Below, piece by piece: positions 9,505 to 19,150 of a stretch of DNA of 64,000 nucleotides. The notes under the pieces are model-generated. The model saw nothing but the letters and a program-made list of their open reading frames with translations, did not search any database and had not been told where the DNA came from. The stretch's first letter is position 1, and each line of letters begins with the position of its first letter. The DNA is from Roseiarcus sp963764955 (GTDB lineage Bacteria > Pseudomonadota > Alphaproteobacteria > Rhizobiales > Beijerinckiaceae): NCBI GenBank assembly GCA_963764955.1, contig CAVXVE010000057.1:4869-68868 (forward strand), written 5' to 3'. A program made the translations under genes and the position numbers.

Positions 9505-11526
9505 TTAGCGTTGACGCCGCTCGCCCATCAGCGCCGCGAGCGCTTCCGGCGTCGTGACCGGGAGAGAGCACGTCTGCCCCTGGCAGAGCATGGCGACCGG
9601 CTCAGGCGCCTGCGGCAGGTCGGCGCGCGGCGGACCGTCCGGCCATTGTCTTCGGTCGAGCCGCAGCACGGTCAGCGACGGATCGGGCGCGCGAAGGGCG
9701 GCGGAAGCGAGCGCCTGCGCCGCCGCATCGTCGAGCGGCCCGTCGACGACGATTGAGCCGCCGCGCGCCAGCACATCGGCGCTCATGAGCGTGAGCGGGC
9801 TCGCGCCAAGCCCCTCAGGCGCGCCGGAGACCGCGCGGATGAGGCCCTCGGCGGCGTCTCGCCAGCGGGCCTCGTCGGTCAGATGCCAGAGGCGGACGAA
9901 GACTTCGGCCAATAGCCCGACGCCGGACGGAGTCGCCCCGTCATGCGTCTGGCGCGGACGCGCGCCGGGCACGTCGGCGGCGTCGCGCGCGGTGAGATAG
10001 AAGCCGCCCGCGCCGTCGCCGAAGAGATCGATCGCCTCGCTCGCAAGGTCGCGCGCGGCTTCGAGGTCGCGCGGCGCGCCGCTCGCCTCGAACAAAGCCA
10101 ACGCGGCGCGCGCCATCGAGGCGTAATCGTCGAGGAGCGCGCGGGCGCCCGGATGGCCCTCGCGCCAGGCGTGCAGGAGCCGCCCGTCCGCGCCGCGCAG
10201 TTTCACAAACACAAAATCGAACGCGGCGCGCGCTCGCTCGCAGCCACACCGGCTCGTCGAACACGGCGCTGGCGCGGGCGAGCGCGGCGATGGTGAGGCC
10301 GTTCCAGTCGGCCAGCACCTTGTCGTCGCGGCCGGGCTTGGGACGGCTCTCGCGCAAAGCGAACAGGCGCGCGCGGGAGGCGGCGAGGGCGGCTTCCTCC
10401 TGCGCCGAGCCGGGCGGAATGATCCGCCGCAGCACCGTCCGGCCTTCCCAGTTTCCTCCGCGCGTCACGTCGTAAGCCGCCTTGAACGCAGGCGCCGCTT
10501 CGCCCAGAGCGGCGTCGATCTCGTCTTCGCGCCAGACGTAGAAGAGGCCTTCCTCGCCGTCCTGGTCGGCGTCGAGGGAGGCGGCGAAAGCGTCGCCGAC
10601 CCGCATTTCGCGATTAAGCCATTCGACCGTCTCGCGCGCCCGCTCGGCGAAGGTCGGATCGGGCCAGAGGGCGTGAACAAGCGCGAGCAGTTCGAGGATC
10701 TGCGCATTGTCGTAAAGCATCTTCTCGAAATGCGGCACGAGCCATTCGGCGTCGGTCGAATAGCGCGCGTAAGCACGCCGCCGAGATGGTCGGTGATGCC
10801 GCCCGCGTTCATCGCCTCGAGCATGGCGCGGACCGCCTCGCCGAAGCGCCGGTCGCCGCGGCGGAACATCTCGTTCCAGAAGAAACGGAAGATCGGCGCG
10901 TTGGGGAATTTGGGCGCGCCGCGCAAGCCGCCGTGGACGGGATCGACCGCGCTTAAAAGCGCATCGCCAATGCGGTCGAGATCGGCGGGCGCGACGCCCG
11001 CGCCTGCGTTCAGTTCGGAAAGCTTCGCCAGATGGTCGGCGAGGGTCAGGCCGCGTTGCTCCATCTCGTCGCGGCGCGTGCGCCATGTTGCGTCGACGGA
11101 CTGGAGAACCTGCCGGAACGAGGGGCGGCCGTAGCGCGGCTCGGGCGGCCAATAGGTGCCGCCGAACATCGGCTTGCCGTCGGAAGTGAGAAACATGGTG
11201 AGCGGCCAGCCGCCCTGCTGGCCAAGCGCATGCAGCGCGCTCATGTAGATATGGTCGATGTCGGGCCGCTCCTCGCGGTCCACCTTGATGTTGACGAAGA
11301 GGGTGTTCATGAGGCGCGCCGTTTCCGCGTCCTCGAACAACTCGTGCGCCATCACATGGCACCAGTGGCATGCGGCGTAGCCGATCGAGAGCAGGATCGG
11401 ACAGTCGCGCCGCTTGGCCTCGGCGAGAGCGTCGGCGCTCCAGGAACGCCAATGCACGGGATTGTGCGCGTGCTGGAGCAGGTAGGGCGAGGTCTCCTGC
11501 CCAAGCAGATTGCGGCCGGATTCCAT
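9505..11526 (-). pseudogene. DUF255 thioredoxin-domain protein, YyaL/SSP411-like (two frameshifts)
   Basis: About 670 residues when joined. The N-terminal thioredoxin-like domain (residues 1-160) has the family signature ETSPYLLQHAHNPVHW and a CHWCHVM redox centre, then FVNIKVDREERPD and GGWPLTMFLT. The rest is a six-hairpin (alpha/alpha) barrel with WLVPHFEKMLYDNAQ and DDKVLADWNGL. The frame breaks near 10775 (after ITDHLGGV) and near 10240. Proteins of this family (YyaL, human SPATA20) have no firmly established reaction; the barrel resembles sugar epimerases and hydrolases. The start at 11526 (MESGRNLLG) matches the family. Confidence 0.82.
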
Positions 11527-11547
11527 TTGAGATCCTCCGCCTCGCCC

Positions 11548-12513
11548 TCAAGCCGCCAGCGCCGACCTCAGCATAGCCTTGAATCGGCGCGCGTCGAGCG
11601 TCCATAAGATATCGGCGCCGTCGCTCTCGCCCGCGGCGCTCTTCCAGACCTTGGCGTTGTTGGCGTCGCCGCTGACGTTCAGCCGGTCGACGACGGTCAT
11701 GCCGCGGGTGAGCTCGCTGTCGCACTCGATCGCCACGCGATGGCGGGACCAGGAAAGCCCGAGCGAGCGGTCGAGCGCGATCGCCATCGCGATCGGATCG
11801 GGAAGCGAGAGGCCGATCTCGCCGGTCTGAACGCGATAGCCCTCGCGCGCGGCGACGTTGAACTCGATGGCGAATTTGGCTTTCGCCGTGCCGATCGCCT
11901 CGACCGCTTCGATCTCGTAGTCCTTCAGCACCGAGGGGCCGCGCGAGACATGCCAGCCGATCATTTCGATCTTGAGCTTCGAGCCGAACACGGCGCGCGC
12001 CGCTTCCGGATCGACCCAGATGTTGTATTCGGCGGCCGGCGTCACATTGCCCTCGCATGCGGGCGCGCCGCCCATCACCACGCAGCGGTCGATGCGCTCC
12101 GCGAGTCCAGGATCGCTCTCGAGCGCAAGCGCGATATTGGTGAGGGGGCCGAGCGTGATCAGGGTGAGGCCAGGCTCGGCGTTCGAGAGGCGCAGGATCG
12201 CTTCGACTGCGCCTTCGCGCTCCGCCTTGCGCTTCGGGGCGGGATATTTGCGATCGCCCAGGCCGTCCTTGCCATGGAACCAGTGCGCATTCTGGTGCGG
12301 GCGCTTGAGCGGCTTGTCCGCGCCCATGAAGACGGGCGTGTCGGACTTGCAGATCTCGGCGGTGAGGAGCGCGTTTCGGGTCGCCTGCTTAAGGTCGACA
12401 TTGCCGGCGACGGTCGTCAAGCCGAGGACCTTCACGCTCGGCTCGGCGAGCGCCATGATGATCGCGACGGCGTCGTCGGAAGCGGTGTCGGTGTCGATGA
12501 GAAAGTTGCGCAT
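11548..12513 (-). CDS. Nucleoside hydrolase (inosine-uridine preferring family)
   Basis: A 321-residue intact enzyme that cleaves the N-glycosidic bond of ribonucleosides to base and ribose. The calcium-binding aspartates form the N-terminal DTDTASDDAVA (Asp7, Asp9, Asp13, Asp14). The family pattern LITLGPLTNIALAL and the central VVMGGAPACEGN and EYNIWVDPEAA follow. The start at 12513 (MRNFLIDTDT) places the metal motif at residue 7, as in homologues. A longer open frame upstream only covers the damaged GFA gene. Base preference cannot be read from the sequence. It lies 21 bases from the DUF255 gene on the same strand. Confidence 0.9.
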   Translation of the reverse strand: MRNFLIDTDTASDDAVAIIMALAEPSVKVLGLTTVAGNVDLKQATRNALLTAEICKSDTPVFMGADKPLKRPHQNAHWFHGKDGLGDRKYPAPKRKAEREGAVEAILRLSNAEPGLTLITLGPLTNIALALESDPGLAERIDRCVVMGGAPACEGNVTPAAEYNIWVDPEAARAVFGSKLKIEMIGWHVSRGPSVLKDYEIEAVEAIGTAKAKFAIEFNVAAREGYRVQTGEIGLSLPDPIAMAIALDRSLGLSWSRHRVAIECDSELTRGMTVVDRLNVSGDANNAKVWKSAAGESDGADILWTLDARRFKAMLRSALAA

Positions 12514-12538
12514 TGGGCTCCAATCTTCTCGCGCCATT

Positions 12539-13006
12539 TCACGCGGCGCGCGTTCGTCCAAAAAGGCCGGCGAGGATCGACCGGGTGACATAGGCCTCGC
12601 TCGCCCAATACCCGCCGAGCTTCGGAACCGTGTCGGCGATATCGGCGACGCGCCGGTCGTAGAAGATGTGGCGGTCGGGCGCAGGCAATTCGGCGGGGCG
12701 CGGAAAATTCTACGAGGGAACGAAGGCGAGCGCCAGCGGTGCGACACCCAGCAAACTCACGGCCGGATGGCCGCATTTCGCGCACCTTCCCCGCCTCAGT
12801 GCGGGCGGCGCACGGTGGCGGCGAAACTCGACGGGTTCGCGATTGGCTGGCAGGCTAACCGAGCTGGCCCCGAAAGAGGTCACGTCGGCAAAAGGCTTGC
12901 CGTAGGCCTTCTGGCAGACCGTGCAATGGCAAAAAAAGCGGCCGATCGGAGCGCCGGCGACGGTGAAACGTGAAGCGCCACAGAGACAGGCGCAATCCTG
13001 GTTCAT
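12539..13006 (-). pseudogene. GFA-family protein with internal stop
   Basis: A cysteine-rich GFA-domain protein. It starts MNQDCACLCGASRF, has FFCHCTVCQKAYG as the second zinc pair, then CAKCGHP. An in-frame TAG at 12710-12712 follows LAFVPS. The same frame then continues without a shift through NFPRPAELPAPDRHIFYD to TGA at 12539, which is the usual GFA C-terminus. The lesion is therefore a single base change rather than an indel. The start at 13006 almost abuts the upstream PLP lyase gene (stop at 13009), so the two are probably one transcript. Confidence 0.68.
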
Positions 13007-13008
13007 CC

Positions 13009-14197
13009 TCACGCCGTCGCCCGCAGTCGCGCAAAGCCCCGGTCGAGGTCCTCCTTCAGATCCTCGATGTCCTCGAGGCCGGCGCTGAAGCGCACCATCG
13101 GTCCGCCGGGCTTGAAATCCGTCGCGGTGCGGGTCGCCGTGCAGTCGACCGGAACGGCGAGGCTTTCGTAGCCGCCCCAGGAATAGCCGAGGCCGAACAG
13201 CTCGAGGCGGTCGAGGAACGCGGCGACCGCGGCCTCCGACGCCGGCTTCAGCACGATCGAAAAGAGGCCCGACGAGCCGGAAAAGTCGCGCTTCCAAAGC
13301 TTATGCCCGGGATGATCGGGCAGGGCAGGGTGGATGACGCTGCAGCACCTCCGGCCGGGCGGCGAGCCATTGGGCGAGCGCGAGCGCCTGACGCTCGGCC
13401 TCGCGCAGCCGAAGCTCCATCGTGCGCAGGCCGCGCAGCGCGAGAAAGACGTCCTCGGGGCCGGCCGGAATGGCCATCAGGTGGACGCAGGCGTGAAGGC
13501 GCTCGAACCATTCCGCATTGGCGGAGACGAGGCCGAGCAGGAGGTCGGCGTGGCCGGAGAGATATTTGGTGCCCGCTTCGATCGCCATGTCGACGCCATG
13601 GGCGTGCGGCGGGAAGAACAGCGGCGTCGCCCAGGTGTTGTCCATGATGACGCAGGCGCCAGCGCCATGCGCAGCCTCGGCGATCGCCGGAATGTCCTGC
13701 ACCTCGAGCGTCTCGGAGCCCGGCGATTCGGTGAACACGACGCGGGTGTTGGGTCGCATGAGCGCGGCGATTCCGGCGCCGATCGTGGGATCGTAATAGG
13801 TGGTCTCGATCCCCATCCGCCTGAGCGTCTTGTTGGCGAAAGCGCGCGCCGGGCTATAGACCGAGTCGGTCATCAGCAGGTGATCGCCGGCGCTCAAGGC
13901 GGTCATCAGCGCGACGACAATCGCCGCCAGCCCCGAGGGCAGGAGCACCGTTCCCGCCGCGCCGGTGAGATCGCTCCAGGCGGAGCTTAAGACCTCCGTC
14001 GAGGGCGTGCCGCGCGTGCCATAGGTGAAGCGCTGCGCGCGGCCCTTGAGCGTCGCCACGTCGGGATAGAGCACAGTCGAGCCGCGAAACGGCGGCACGT
14101 TGATGAACCCTTGCGAGAACTCGGCGTCGCGGCCCAGATTCACGAGGCGCGAGCGGCGCCTTAAGGATGCGCGCGTTTCGTCGGTCAGTTTGGCCAT
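13009..14197 (-). pseudogene. metC: Cystathionine beta-lyase / Cys-Met metabolism PLP enzyme (one frameshift)
   Basis: About 395 residues when joined. PLP Cys/Met metabolism family: TYGTRGTPSTEVL binds phosphate from the partner subunit, and EAGTKYLSGHADLLLG holds the Schiff-base lysine (Lys211). The last 80 residues, with GLGYSWGGYESL and GPMVRFSAGLEDIEDL, are in another frame. A one-base loss near 13337 (LQR before VIHPALPDHPGHKLW) explains this. The SWGGYESL ending favours cystathionine beta-lyase over gamma-synthase. The start at 14197 faces the divergent ABC binding-protein gene. Confidence 0.82.
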
Positions 14198-14357
14198 TGT
14201 GGTCGTGCGGTCTCCGAGTGTGGGTGGCGGCCGTTCCGTAGCATGCTTCTCCGGCTCATTGCAGCCGATTGACTTACGGTCGGCTGCGCCGACAATGAGG
14301 CGACCGATTTCGGGCCGGGACTATCCCGAACCCCGTCGCCTTACCGAGGAGATTGTC

Positions 14358-15371
14358 ATGCGATCGCAAATGGCCTGGCTTGCCGGGGCGGCGCTCAGCG
14401 TCGCGGCCGCGCTCACCGCCAACGCCGGCACGCTCGACCAGGTCAAGGCGCGCGGACAGCTGATCTGCGGCTCAAATCCCGGTCTCGCCGGCTTCGCCCT
14501 GCCGAACGATCAGGGGGTCTACAAGGGCCTCGACGTCGACGAATGCCGCGCGCTCGCCGCGGCGATCTTCAACGATCCGAACAAGGTCAAATTCCTGCCC
14601 ATCAACGCCAAGGACCGGCCGACGATCCTGGCCTCGGGCGAGATCGACGTTCTGATCCGCAACACCACCTGGACCTTGTCGCGCGAGACCGGCGGCATGT
14701 TCTTCACCGGAATCAACTTCTACGACGGGCAGGGCTTCATGGTGAAGAAGAAGCTCGGCGTCAATTCGGCGCTGAAGCTCGACGGCGCCTCGGTCTGCGT
14801 CCAGCAGGGGACCACGACCGAGCTCAACCTCGCCGACTATTTCCGCGCCCATAACATGAAGCTGGAAGCGGTCGTGTTCGCGACTGACGACGAGGCGACC
14901 AAGGCCTACGACACGGGACGCTGCGACGCCTACACCACCGACGCCTCGGGCCTCTATTCGGAACGGCTCAAGATGTCGAACCCGGACGACAATATCGTGC
15001 TGCCCGAGATCATCTCCAAGGAGCCACTCGGCCCCTCGGTGCGCAAGGACGACGTCCAGTGGTTCGAGATCGTGCAATGGACGCATTACGCGCTGCTCAC
15101 CGCCGAGGAGCTGGGCGTCACCCAGGCCAATGTCGACGAGAAGCTCAAATCCGACAATCCGTCGATCCGCCGCCTGCTCGGCGTCGAAGGCGATTTCGGC
15201 AAGGGCCTCGGCCTCACCAACGACTGGGCCTACCGCATCATCAAGGCGGTCGGCAATTACGGGGAGATCTTCGACCGCAATGTCGGCAAGGATTCGCCGA
15301 TCAAGATCAGCCGGGGCCTGAACGCGCTGTGGAACAAGGGCGGCCTGCAATACGCCCCGCCGATCAGGTGA
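14358..15371 (+). CDS. aapJ: General L-amino acid ABC transporter periplasmic binding protein (AapJ-like)
   Basis: A 337-residue periplasmic solute-binding protein of family 3. A signal peptide covers about residues 1-23 (MRSQMAWLAGAALSVAAALT, cleaved near NAG-TL). The mature part begins with TLDQVKARGQLICGSNPGL and includes KFLPINAKDRPTILASGEID and RNTTWTLSRE, which are strongly AapJ/BztA-like. ATG 14358 is chosen over longer in-frame starts because GAGGAG lies seven bases upstream and the signal peptide begins there. In rhizobia aapJ is followed by aapQMP permease and ATPase genes. Here a cyclase gene follows instead, so this copy is an orphan or works with a transporter elsewhere. Confidence 0.9.
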   Translation: MRSQMAWLAGAALSVAAALTANAGTLDQVKARGQLICGSNPGLAGFALPNDQGVYKGLDVDECRALAAAIFNDPNKVKFLPINAKDRPTILASGEIDVLIRNTTWTLSRETGGMFFTGINFYDGQGFMVKKKLGVNSALKLDGASVCVQQGTTTELNLADYFRAHNMKLEAVVFATDDEATKAYDTGRCDAYTTDASGLYSERLKMSNPDDNIVLPEIISKEPLGPSVRKDDVQWFEIVQWTHYALLTAEELGVTQANVDEKLKSDNPSIRRLLGVEGDFGKGLGLTNDWAYRIIKAVGNYGEIFDRNVGKDSPIKISRGLNALWNKGGLQYAPPIR

Positions 15372-15442
15372 TGGCGCAATTCCGGCCCAGTGGCGGTGAT
15401 AAGGAAGCGAGGGCGTCGCCTCGGCGCCCGTTGATTTGAGAG

Positions 15443-17209
15443 ATGACAGCCTCCCGCAAGCTCGCCGCAATTCTCGCCGCCGATGTCGTCGGCTATTCGC
15501 GCATGATGGGCGAGGACGAGGCTGGAACTGCTGAGGGGGTGCGCGAGCGGCGCGAGGCCGCTCTGCCGATCATCGGCGCCCACGATGGGCGCCTCTTCAA
15601 GACGATGGGCGACGGGATGCTGATCGAGTTCCCATCCGTGGTCGCCGCAATCGAATGCGCGGTGGCCGTGCAGAAGCGGATGGCGGAGCTTAATGCAGGC
15701 CTTCCTGAAAGCAGGCGCATTGTCTATCGGATCGGTGTCGATCTTGGCGACGTCCTTATCGAAGAAGATGACCTCGTCGGCGACGGGGTGAACGTCGCGA
15801 GCAGGCTGGAAAGCGTCGCGGAGCCCGGCGGCGTCTGCATCTCGGCTTCGGCCTTCGACCACGTGCGTGGGCGGGTCGAGGCAGAATTCATCGACCTCGG
15901 GGAGAAGACCCTTAAGAACATCGCCCGGCCGGTGCATGTCTATGCAGTCCGTGTCGACCCCGACCCGTCACAGCGCGGGCCTCGTTCTGTTCCGTCCGAA
16001 GCTGGTCCGCCGCGCCTCTCCATCGTCGTGCTTCCGTTCGCTAACATGGGCGGCGACGCGGAGCAGGACTATTTCGTCGACGGCGTGACCGAAAGCCTGA
16101 CCACCGATCTGTCGCGGATCCGCGGTTCATTCGTGATCGCGCGGAACACGGCGTTCACCTACGCAGGCAAGGCCAACGACATCACCAGGATCGGACGCGA
16201 GCTCAACGTCCGCTACGCGCTCGAGGGAAGCGTCCAGCGGAGCGGCAATCGCATGCGCGTGAACGCACAGCTCATTGACGCGCAAAGCGGCGCCCATCTT
16301 TGGGCCGAGCGGTTCGAAAGGCCGATGACCGATCTCTTCGAGATGCAGGACGAGATCGTCGCGCGCATCGCCAACACGCTCAACGCGCAGTTCGTCGCGG
16401 TCGAGGCGCGACGGGCCGAGCGTGCGCCTACGCCCGACTCCATGGATCTCTATTTTCAAGGCGAGGCCTGGGTCAACCGAGGAGTCACGTTCGAAAGCCT
16501 GAACAAGGCGCGCAGTTTCTTTGAGCGCGCGCTGGCCCTCGATCCCGCCAATGTCGAAGCGCTGGCGGGCATGTCGCAGGTTGAGGCCAATTTCGCGATC
16601 AGCCTGTCCACGAGCGATAAAGCAGCCCGGTTCGCAGCAGCGGAGGCAGCGGCGGCAGAGGCTTTGTCGCTGGCTCCCGATCATGCCCTCGCTCATCTAT
16701 CCCTCGGGATGGTCTTGGGCTTCACCAACCGCGCCGCCCAGGGCATAGCTGAATATGAAAGGGCTTTGGCTTTGGATCGTAACCTGGCCGGAGCTCACTC
16801 GCTGATCGGACAGAACAAACTGTTCATCGGCCGGGCGGAAGAGACCGAGGCGCACGTTCTGGAAGCGCTCCGCCTCAGCCCGCGCGACCCATGGGCCTAT
16901 ATCTGGCTCCTGACGGCCGGCTTCGCGGCGTGTCTGCTCGGCCGCAATGAGGAAGCGGCCTCATGGTTTCGTCAGTCCATTGAAGCCAATCGAAATTTCG
17001 CCCTGTGTCATTTTATTTACGCAGTAGCGTTGGCGAACACGGGTCGATTGAATGAAGCGCGGTCCGAGCTTGCGGCGGGGCTGGCTCTCGACCCCGGGTT
17101 CACCATCGCGAATTTCCAATCCGCGGTCTGGAGCGACAACCCCCTCTATCTTGCCCAGCACGCCAGGGTCATCGACGAAATGCGTCGCATCGGAATCCCC
17201 GAAGGGTAG
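15443..17209 (+). CDS. Class III adenylate cyclase with TPR domain
   Basis: 588 residues. The N-terminal catalytic domain (about 5-170) has metal Asp14 (AILAADVVGYS) and Asp57 (FKTMGDGML). It also has Lys53 and Asp114 at the positions that select adenine, and Asn117/Arg121 (GVNVASRLE) for transition-state binding, so it should make cAMP. A linker of about 40 residues leads to a CadC/TolB-like segment (PRLSIVVLPFANMGGD... ALEGSVQRSGNRMRVNAQL). Several TPR repeats follow to the end (residues about 330-570). This is a widespread rhizobial architecture, probably cytosolic and activated by protein contacts. It follows aapJ by 71 bases. Confidence 0.9.
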   Translation: MTASRKLAAILAADVVGYSRMMGEDEAGTAEGVRERREAALPIIGAHDGRLFKTMGDGMLIEFPSVVAAIECAVAVQKRMAELNAGLPESRRIVYRIGVDLGDVLIEEDDLVGDGVNVASRLESVAEPGGVCISASAFDHVRGRVEAEFIDLGEKTLKNIARPVHVYAVRVDPDPSQRGPRSVPSEAGPPRLSIVVLPFANMGGDAEQDYFVDGVTESLTTDLSRIRGSFVIARNTAFTYAGKANDITRIGRELNVRYALEGSVQRSGNRMRVNAQLIDAQSGAHLWAERFERPMTDLFEMQDEIVARIANTLNAQFVAVEARRAERAPTPDSMDLYFQGEAWVNRGVTFESLNKARSFFERALALDPANVEALAGMSQVEANFAISLSTSDKAARFAAAEAAAAEALSLAPDHALAHLSLGMVLGFTNRAAQGIAEYERALALDRNLAGAHSLIGQNKLFIGRAEETEAHVLEALRLSPRDPWAYIWLLTAGFAACLLGRNEEAASWFRQSIEANRNFALCHFIYAVALANTGRLNEARSELAAGLALDPGFTIANFQSAVWSDNPLYLAQHARVIDEMRRIGIPEG

Positions 17210-17230
17210 CTACGGGGCGGCCGACCGCTT

Positions 17231-17560
17231 CTAAGCCGCCGCCAGCGCCTTGCGCAGTCCTTCGGGATCGCCCTTGATCGCGCGCAGAAGCGTTCGCGCC
17301 GGGCCGCTCGGCCGTTTGGCGCCACGCTCCCACTCCTGCACCGTCCGCACGCTGAATTGGTAAGCAGCGGCGAACTCGGCCTGCGTCATGCCGATCGCTT
17401 CGCGGATGGCGCGTACGTCAATGTCGGGCGCCATGTCGGGCGCGGCGTCGGCGTGCGCGGCGATCTGGCGCGCGATATCCGCGTCCGTCATCGCGTCCAC
17501 GCGTCGCCAGTCCGTCTTCGCCAGAGCTTCACGGGCGGCCTTGCTAAACTTTTTCGCCAT
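17231..17560 (-). CDS. XRE-family helix-turn-helix antitoxin
   Basis: 109 residues. The C-terminal half is an HTH_3 domain: DVRAIREAIGMTQAEFAAAYQFSVRTVQEWERGAKRP in outline, about residues 48-85. The N-terminal 45 residues are charged and probably wrap the toxin. It starts inside the upstream BrnT-type gene (17-base overlap) with AGAGG upstream of the ATG, so it is second in a two-gene operon. Classic BrnA antitoxins have a ribbon-helix-helix fold; this one has an HTH of the NadS/HigA sort. It should both neutralise the toxin and repress the operon. Confidence 0.85.
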   Translation of the reverse strand: MAKKFSKAAREALAKTDWRRVDAMTDADIARQIAAHADAAPDMAPDIDVRAIREAIGMTQAEFAAAYQFSVRTVQEWERGAKRPSGPARTLLRAIKGDPEGLRKALAAA

Positions 17561-17813
17561 ACAACTTCACCTCTCGCGAATTGGCCTTTCGTAGGGAAAT
17601 TATGCGCCGCTTGTCGTCGCGGTCCGTGTAAACGCAAACGAACAGTCGATTATTAATGAACCCGAATGCAATTTGCCGGGTTTCTCCATAATCGAAGCGA
17701 CTGTCGGCGACAGACAGATGCGGCCCACCGAACAGGACCTCAGCCAACGCCAGCGAAACTCCGTGCTTCTCTCGATTGAGAGCGTCCTTGACGGCGTCGA
17801 ACGTACATTCCAC
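17544..17813 (-). CDS. brnT: BrnT-family toxin
   Basis: An 89-residue protein of the BrnT (DUF497) family. The conserved N-terminal pattern NREKHGVSLALAEVLF, the central DYGETRQIAFG, and the C-terminal RRIISLRKANSREVKLY are all present. BrnT toxins are RelE-fold ribonucleases that stop translation. Translation appears to start at GTG 17813. The toxin precedes the antitoxin, the same order as brnTA. A perfect palindrome lies nine bases upstream of the start and is a likely operator. Confidence 0.87.
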   Translation of the reverse strand: MECTFDAVKDALNREKHGVSLALAEVLFGGPHLSVADSRFDYGETRQIAFGFINNRLFVCVYTDRDDKRRIISLRKANSREVKLYGEKV

Positions 17814-17821
17814 AACCAGGA

Positions 17822-17846
17822 TTAACTACGCCTTTGGCGTAGTTAA
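17822..17846. promoter_or_regulatory. 25-bp perfect inverted repeat upstream of the brnT-type operon
   Basis: TTAACTACGCC and its exact reverse complement flank TTT (11-bp arms, 3-base spacer). The repeat lies between the toxin start (17813) and the stop of the upstream cyclase gene (17852). No T-run follows on either strand, so a terminator is unlikely. Its position fits an autoregulatory operator for the toxin-antitoxin pair. Confidence 0.6.
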
Positions 17847-17851
17847 GGCAA

Positions 17852-19141
17852 TCATCCCCCGTCGCCCAAGTCGAGCGCGAAAACCTCTTTCGCGTCTCTC
17901 ACGCCGCGCAATGTGTGGCGGCCAAGCGACGTGAGCCGGGCGTCGGAGGCCCCCATTCCGACGACGAACTCGGCCGAAACCAGCGCCGTGCGACCGAGGG
18001 GCTCGCACAAGGCCTCCATGCGCGCGACCTCGTTGATCGCCGGACCGATCACCGTGAAATCGAGCCGGTCGATCGCGCCGACGTTGCCGTACAGCACATC
18101 GCCGACATGGAGTGCGAGATCGACGCCGACGACGGGCGCGCCTCGTGCGGCGCGCGCCGCATTGAGCGCCTCGATATTGCCCATCGCCTCGATCGCGGCG
18201 TCGAGCGCGCGGCGGCAGGTCTCGGGCCGATCGGCGTCCTCGAACGGGAAAATCGCCAGCATGGCGTCGCCGATGAACTTGAGCACTTGCCCGCCGCGCT
18301 CGCGCAGCGACGCCGTCAGGATCTCGAACACGTCATTGAGCAGTTCGACGACGACAGGGCCCGGCGCCATGTCGCTCACGCCCGTGAAGCCGCGGATGTC
18401 GGCGTACCAGATCACCGCGCGCAGATTGTCGACCGAACCGCGCATGATCGAGCCGGCGTGGACCCGTCGTCCCGCGTCCTCGCCGAGATAAGTCGCAAGC
18501 AGCCCGGAGGCGATGACATGGCCGGCGTGCGCCTTCATCGCCAGCGACAAGGCGGGCAAGGTCGCTTGCACGAGCGTCGTGTCGTCGTCGTTGAAGCCGT
18601 CTTTTCGATCGGTCGCGAACGAATAGGCGATGCCTGTTCCCTGCGAGCGGTCGCCGATGTCGCCGTAAACGAAAAGTTGCGCGAAATAATCCGTCGCGCC
18701 CCGCGTGTGGAGCTCCTGGAGAATCGGAAAGTCGCGCTCACTCGAGGAGCTCGCGATGCGGCGGCGCAACGAGGGGGTGCTCTCGCCAGCGCGGGCGCGC
18801 TGCATGAGCGCGTAGAAAGGGCTCGTGTACAGGAGCCTGTCGTTCTCGGCCGTATGGGCGTAATTCTCGGGCTCGATGGCGTTGAGATCGCGCCGCCACG
18901 TGTAGCCATAGCCGTTCCACTGCGGATGCAGCGTCTCCATTGCGGCTTGCGCCCGCCACAGGGGAATGGCGTCGATCACCAGCCTTTGGCAATAGCCGTC
19001 GAACAGGTGGTAGGCGTCGGCGCCGCGCAATCCCTCGCGCACCGCCCAGATGTGGGTGTCGACGATGCGGCGTCCGAGCGCGTCGTCGAATGTCCTGTGT
19101 CGAAGTTGCGAGAGTGCGTCGTCGGAATCGTCGGGAAGCAT
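17852..19141 (-). CDS. Adenylate/guanylate cyclase domain protein with N-terminal sensor region
   Basis: 429 residues. The first 215 or so residues form a sensor-like region with no recognised motif beyond a resemblance to rhizobial cyclases (DAIPLWRAQAAMETLHPQW). The C-terminal class III cyclase domain runs from about 235, with AVIWYADIRGFT (metal Asp), LKFIGDAMLAIF (metal Asp, adenine-type Lys) and TVIGPAINEVARME. In the last motif the usual substrate Asp before the Asn loop is replaced by Pro-Ala, which may change base choice or activity. No membrane segment is visible. It is second of three cyclase genes in 6 kb. Confidence 0.85.
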   Translation of the reverse strand: MLPDDSDDALSQLRHRTFDDALGRRIVDTHIWAVREGLRGADAYHLFDGYCQRLVIDAIPLWRAQAAMETLHPQWNGYGYTWRRDLNAIEPENYAHTAENDRLLYTSPFYALMQRARAGESTPSLRRRIASSSSERDFPILQELHTRGATDYFAQLFVYGDIGDRSQGTGIAYSFATDRKDGFNDDDTTLVQATLPALSLAMKAHAGHVIASGLLATYLGEDAGRRVHAGSIMRGSVDNLRAVIWYADIRGFTGVSDMAPGPVVVELLNDVFEILTASLRERGGQVLKFIGDAMLAIFPFEDADRPETCRRALDAAIEAMGNIEALNAARAARGAPVVGVDLALHVGDVLYGNVGAIDRLDFTVIGPAINEVARMEALCEPLGRTALVSAEFVVGMGASDARLTSLGRHTLRGVRDAKEVFALDLGDGG

Positions 19142-19150
19142 CGCGCCGTT

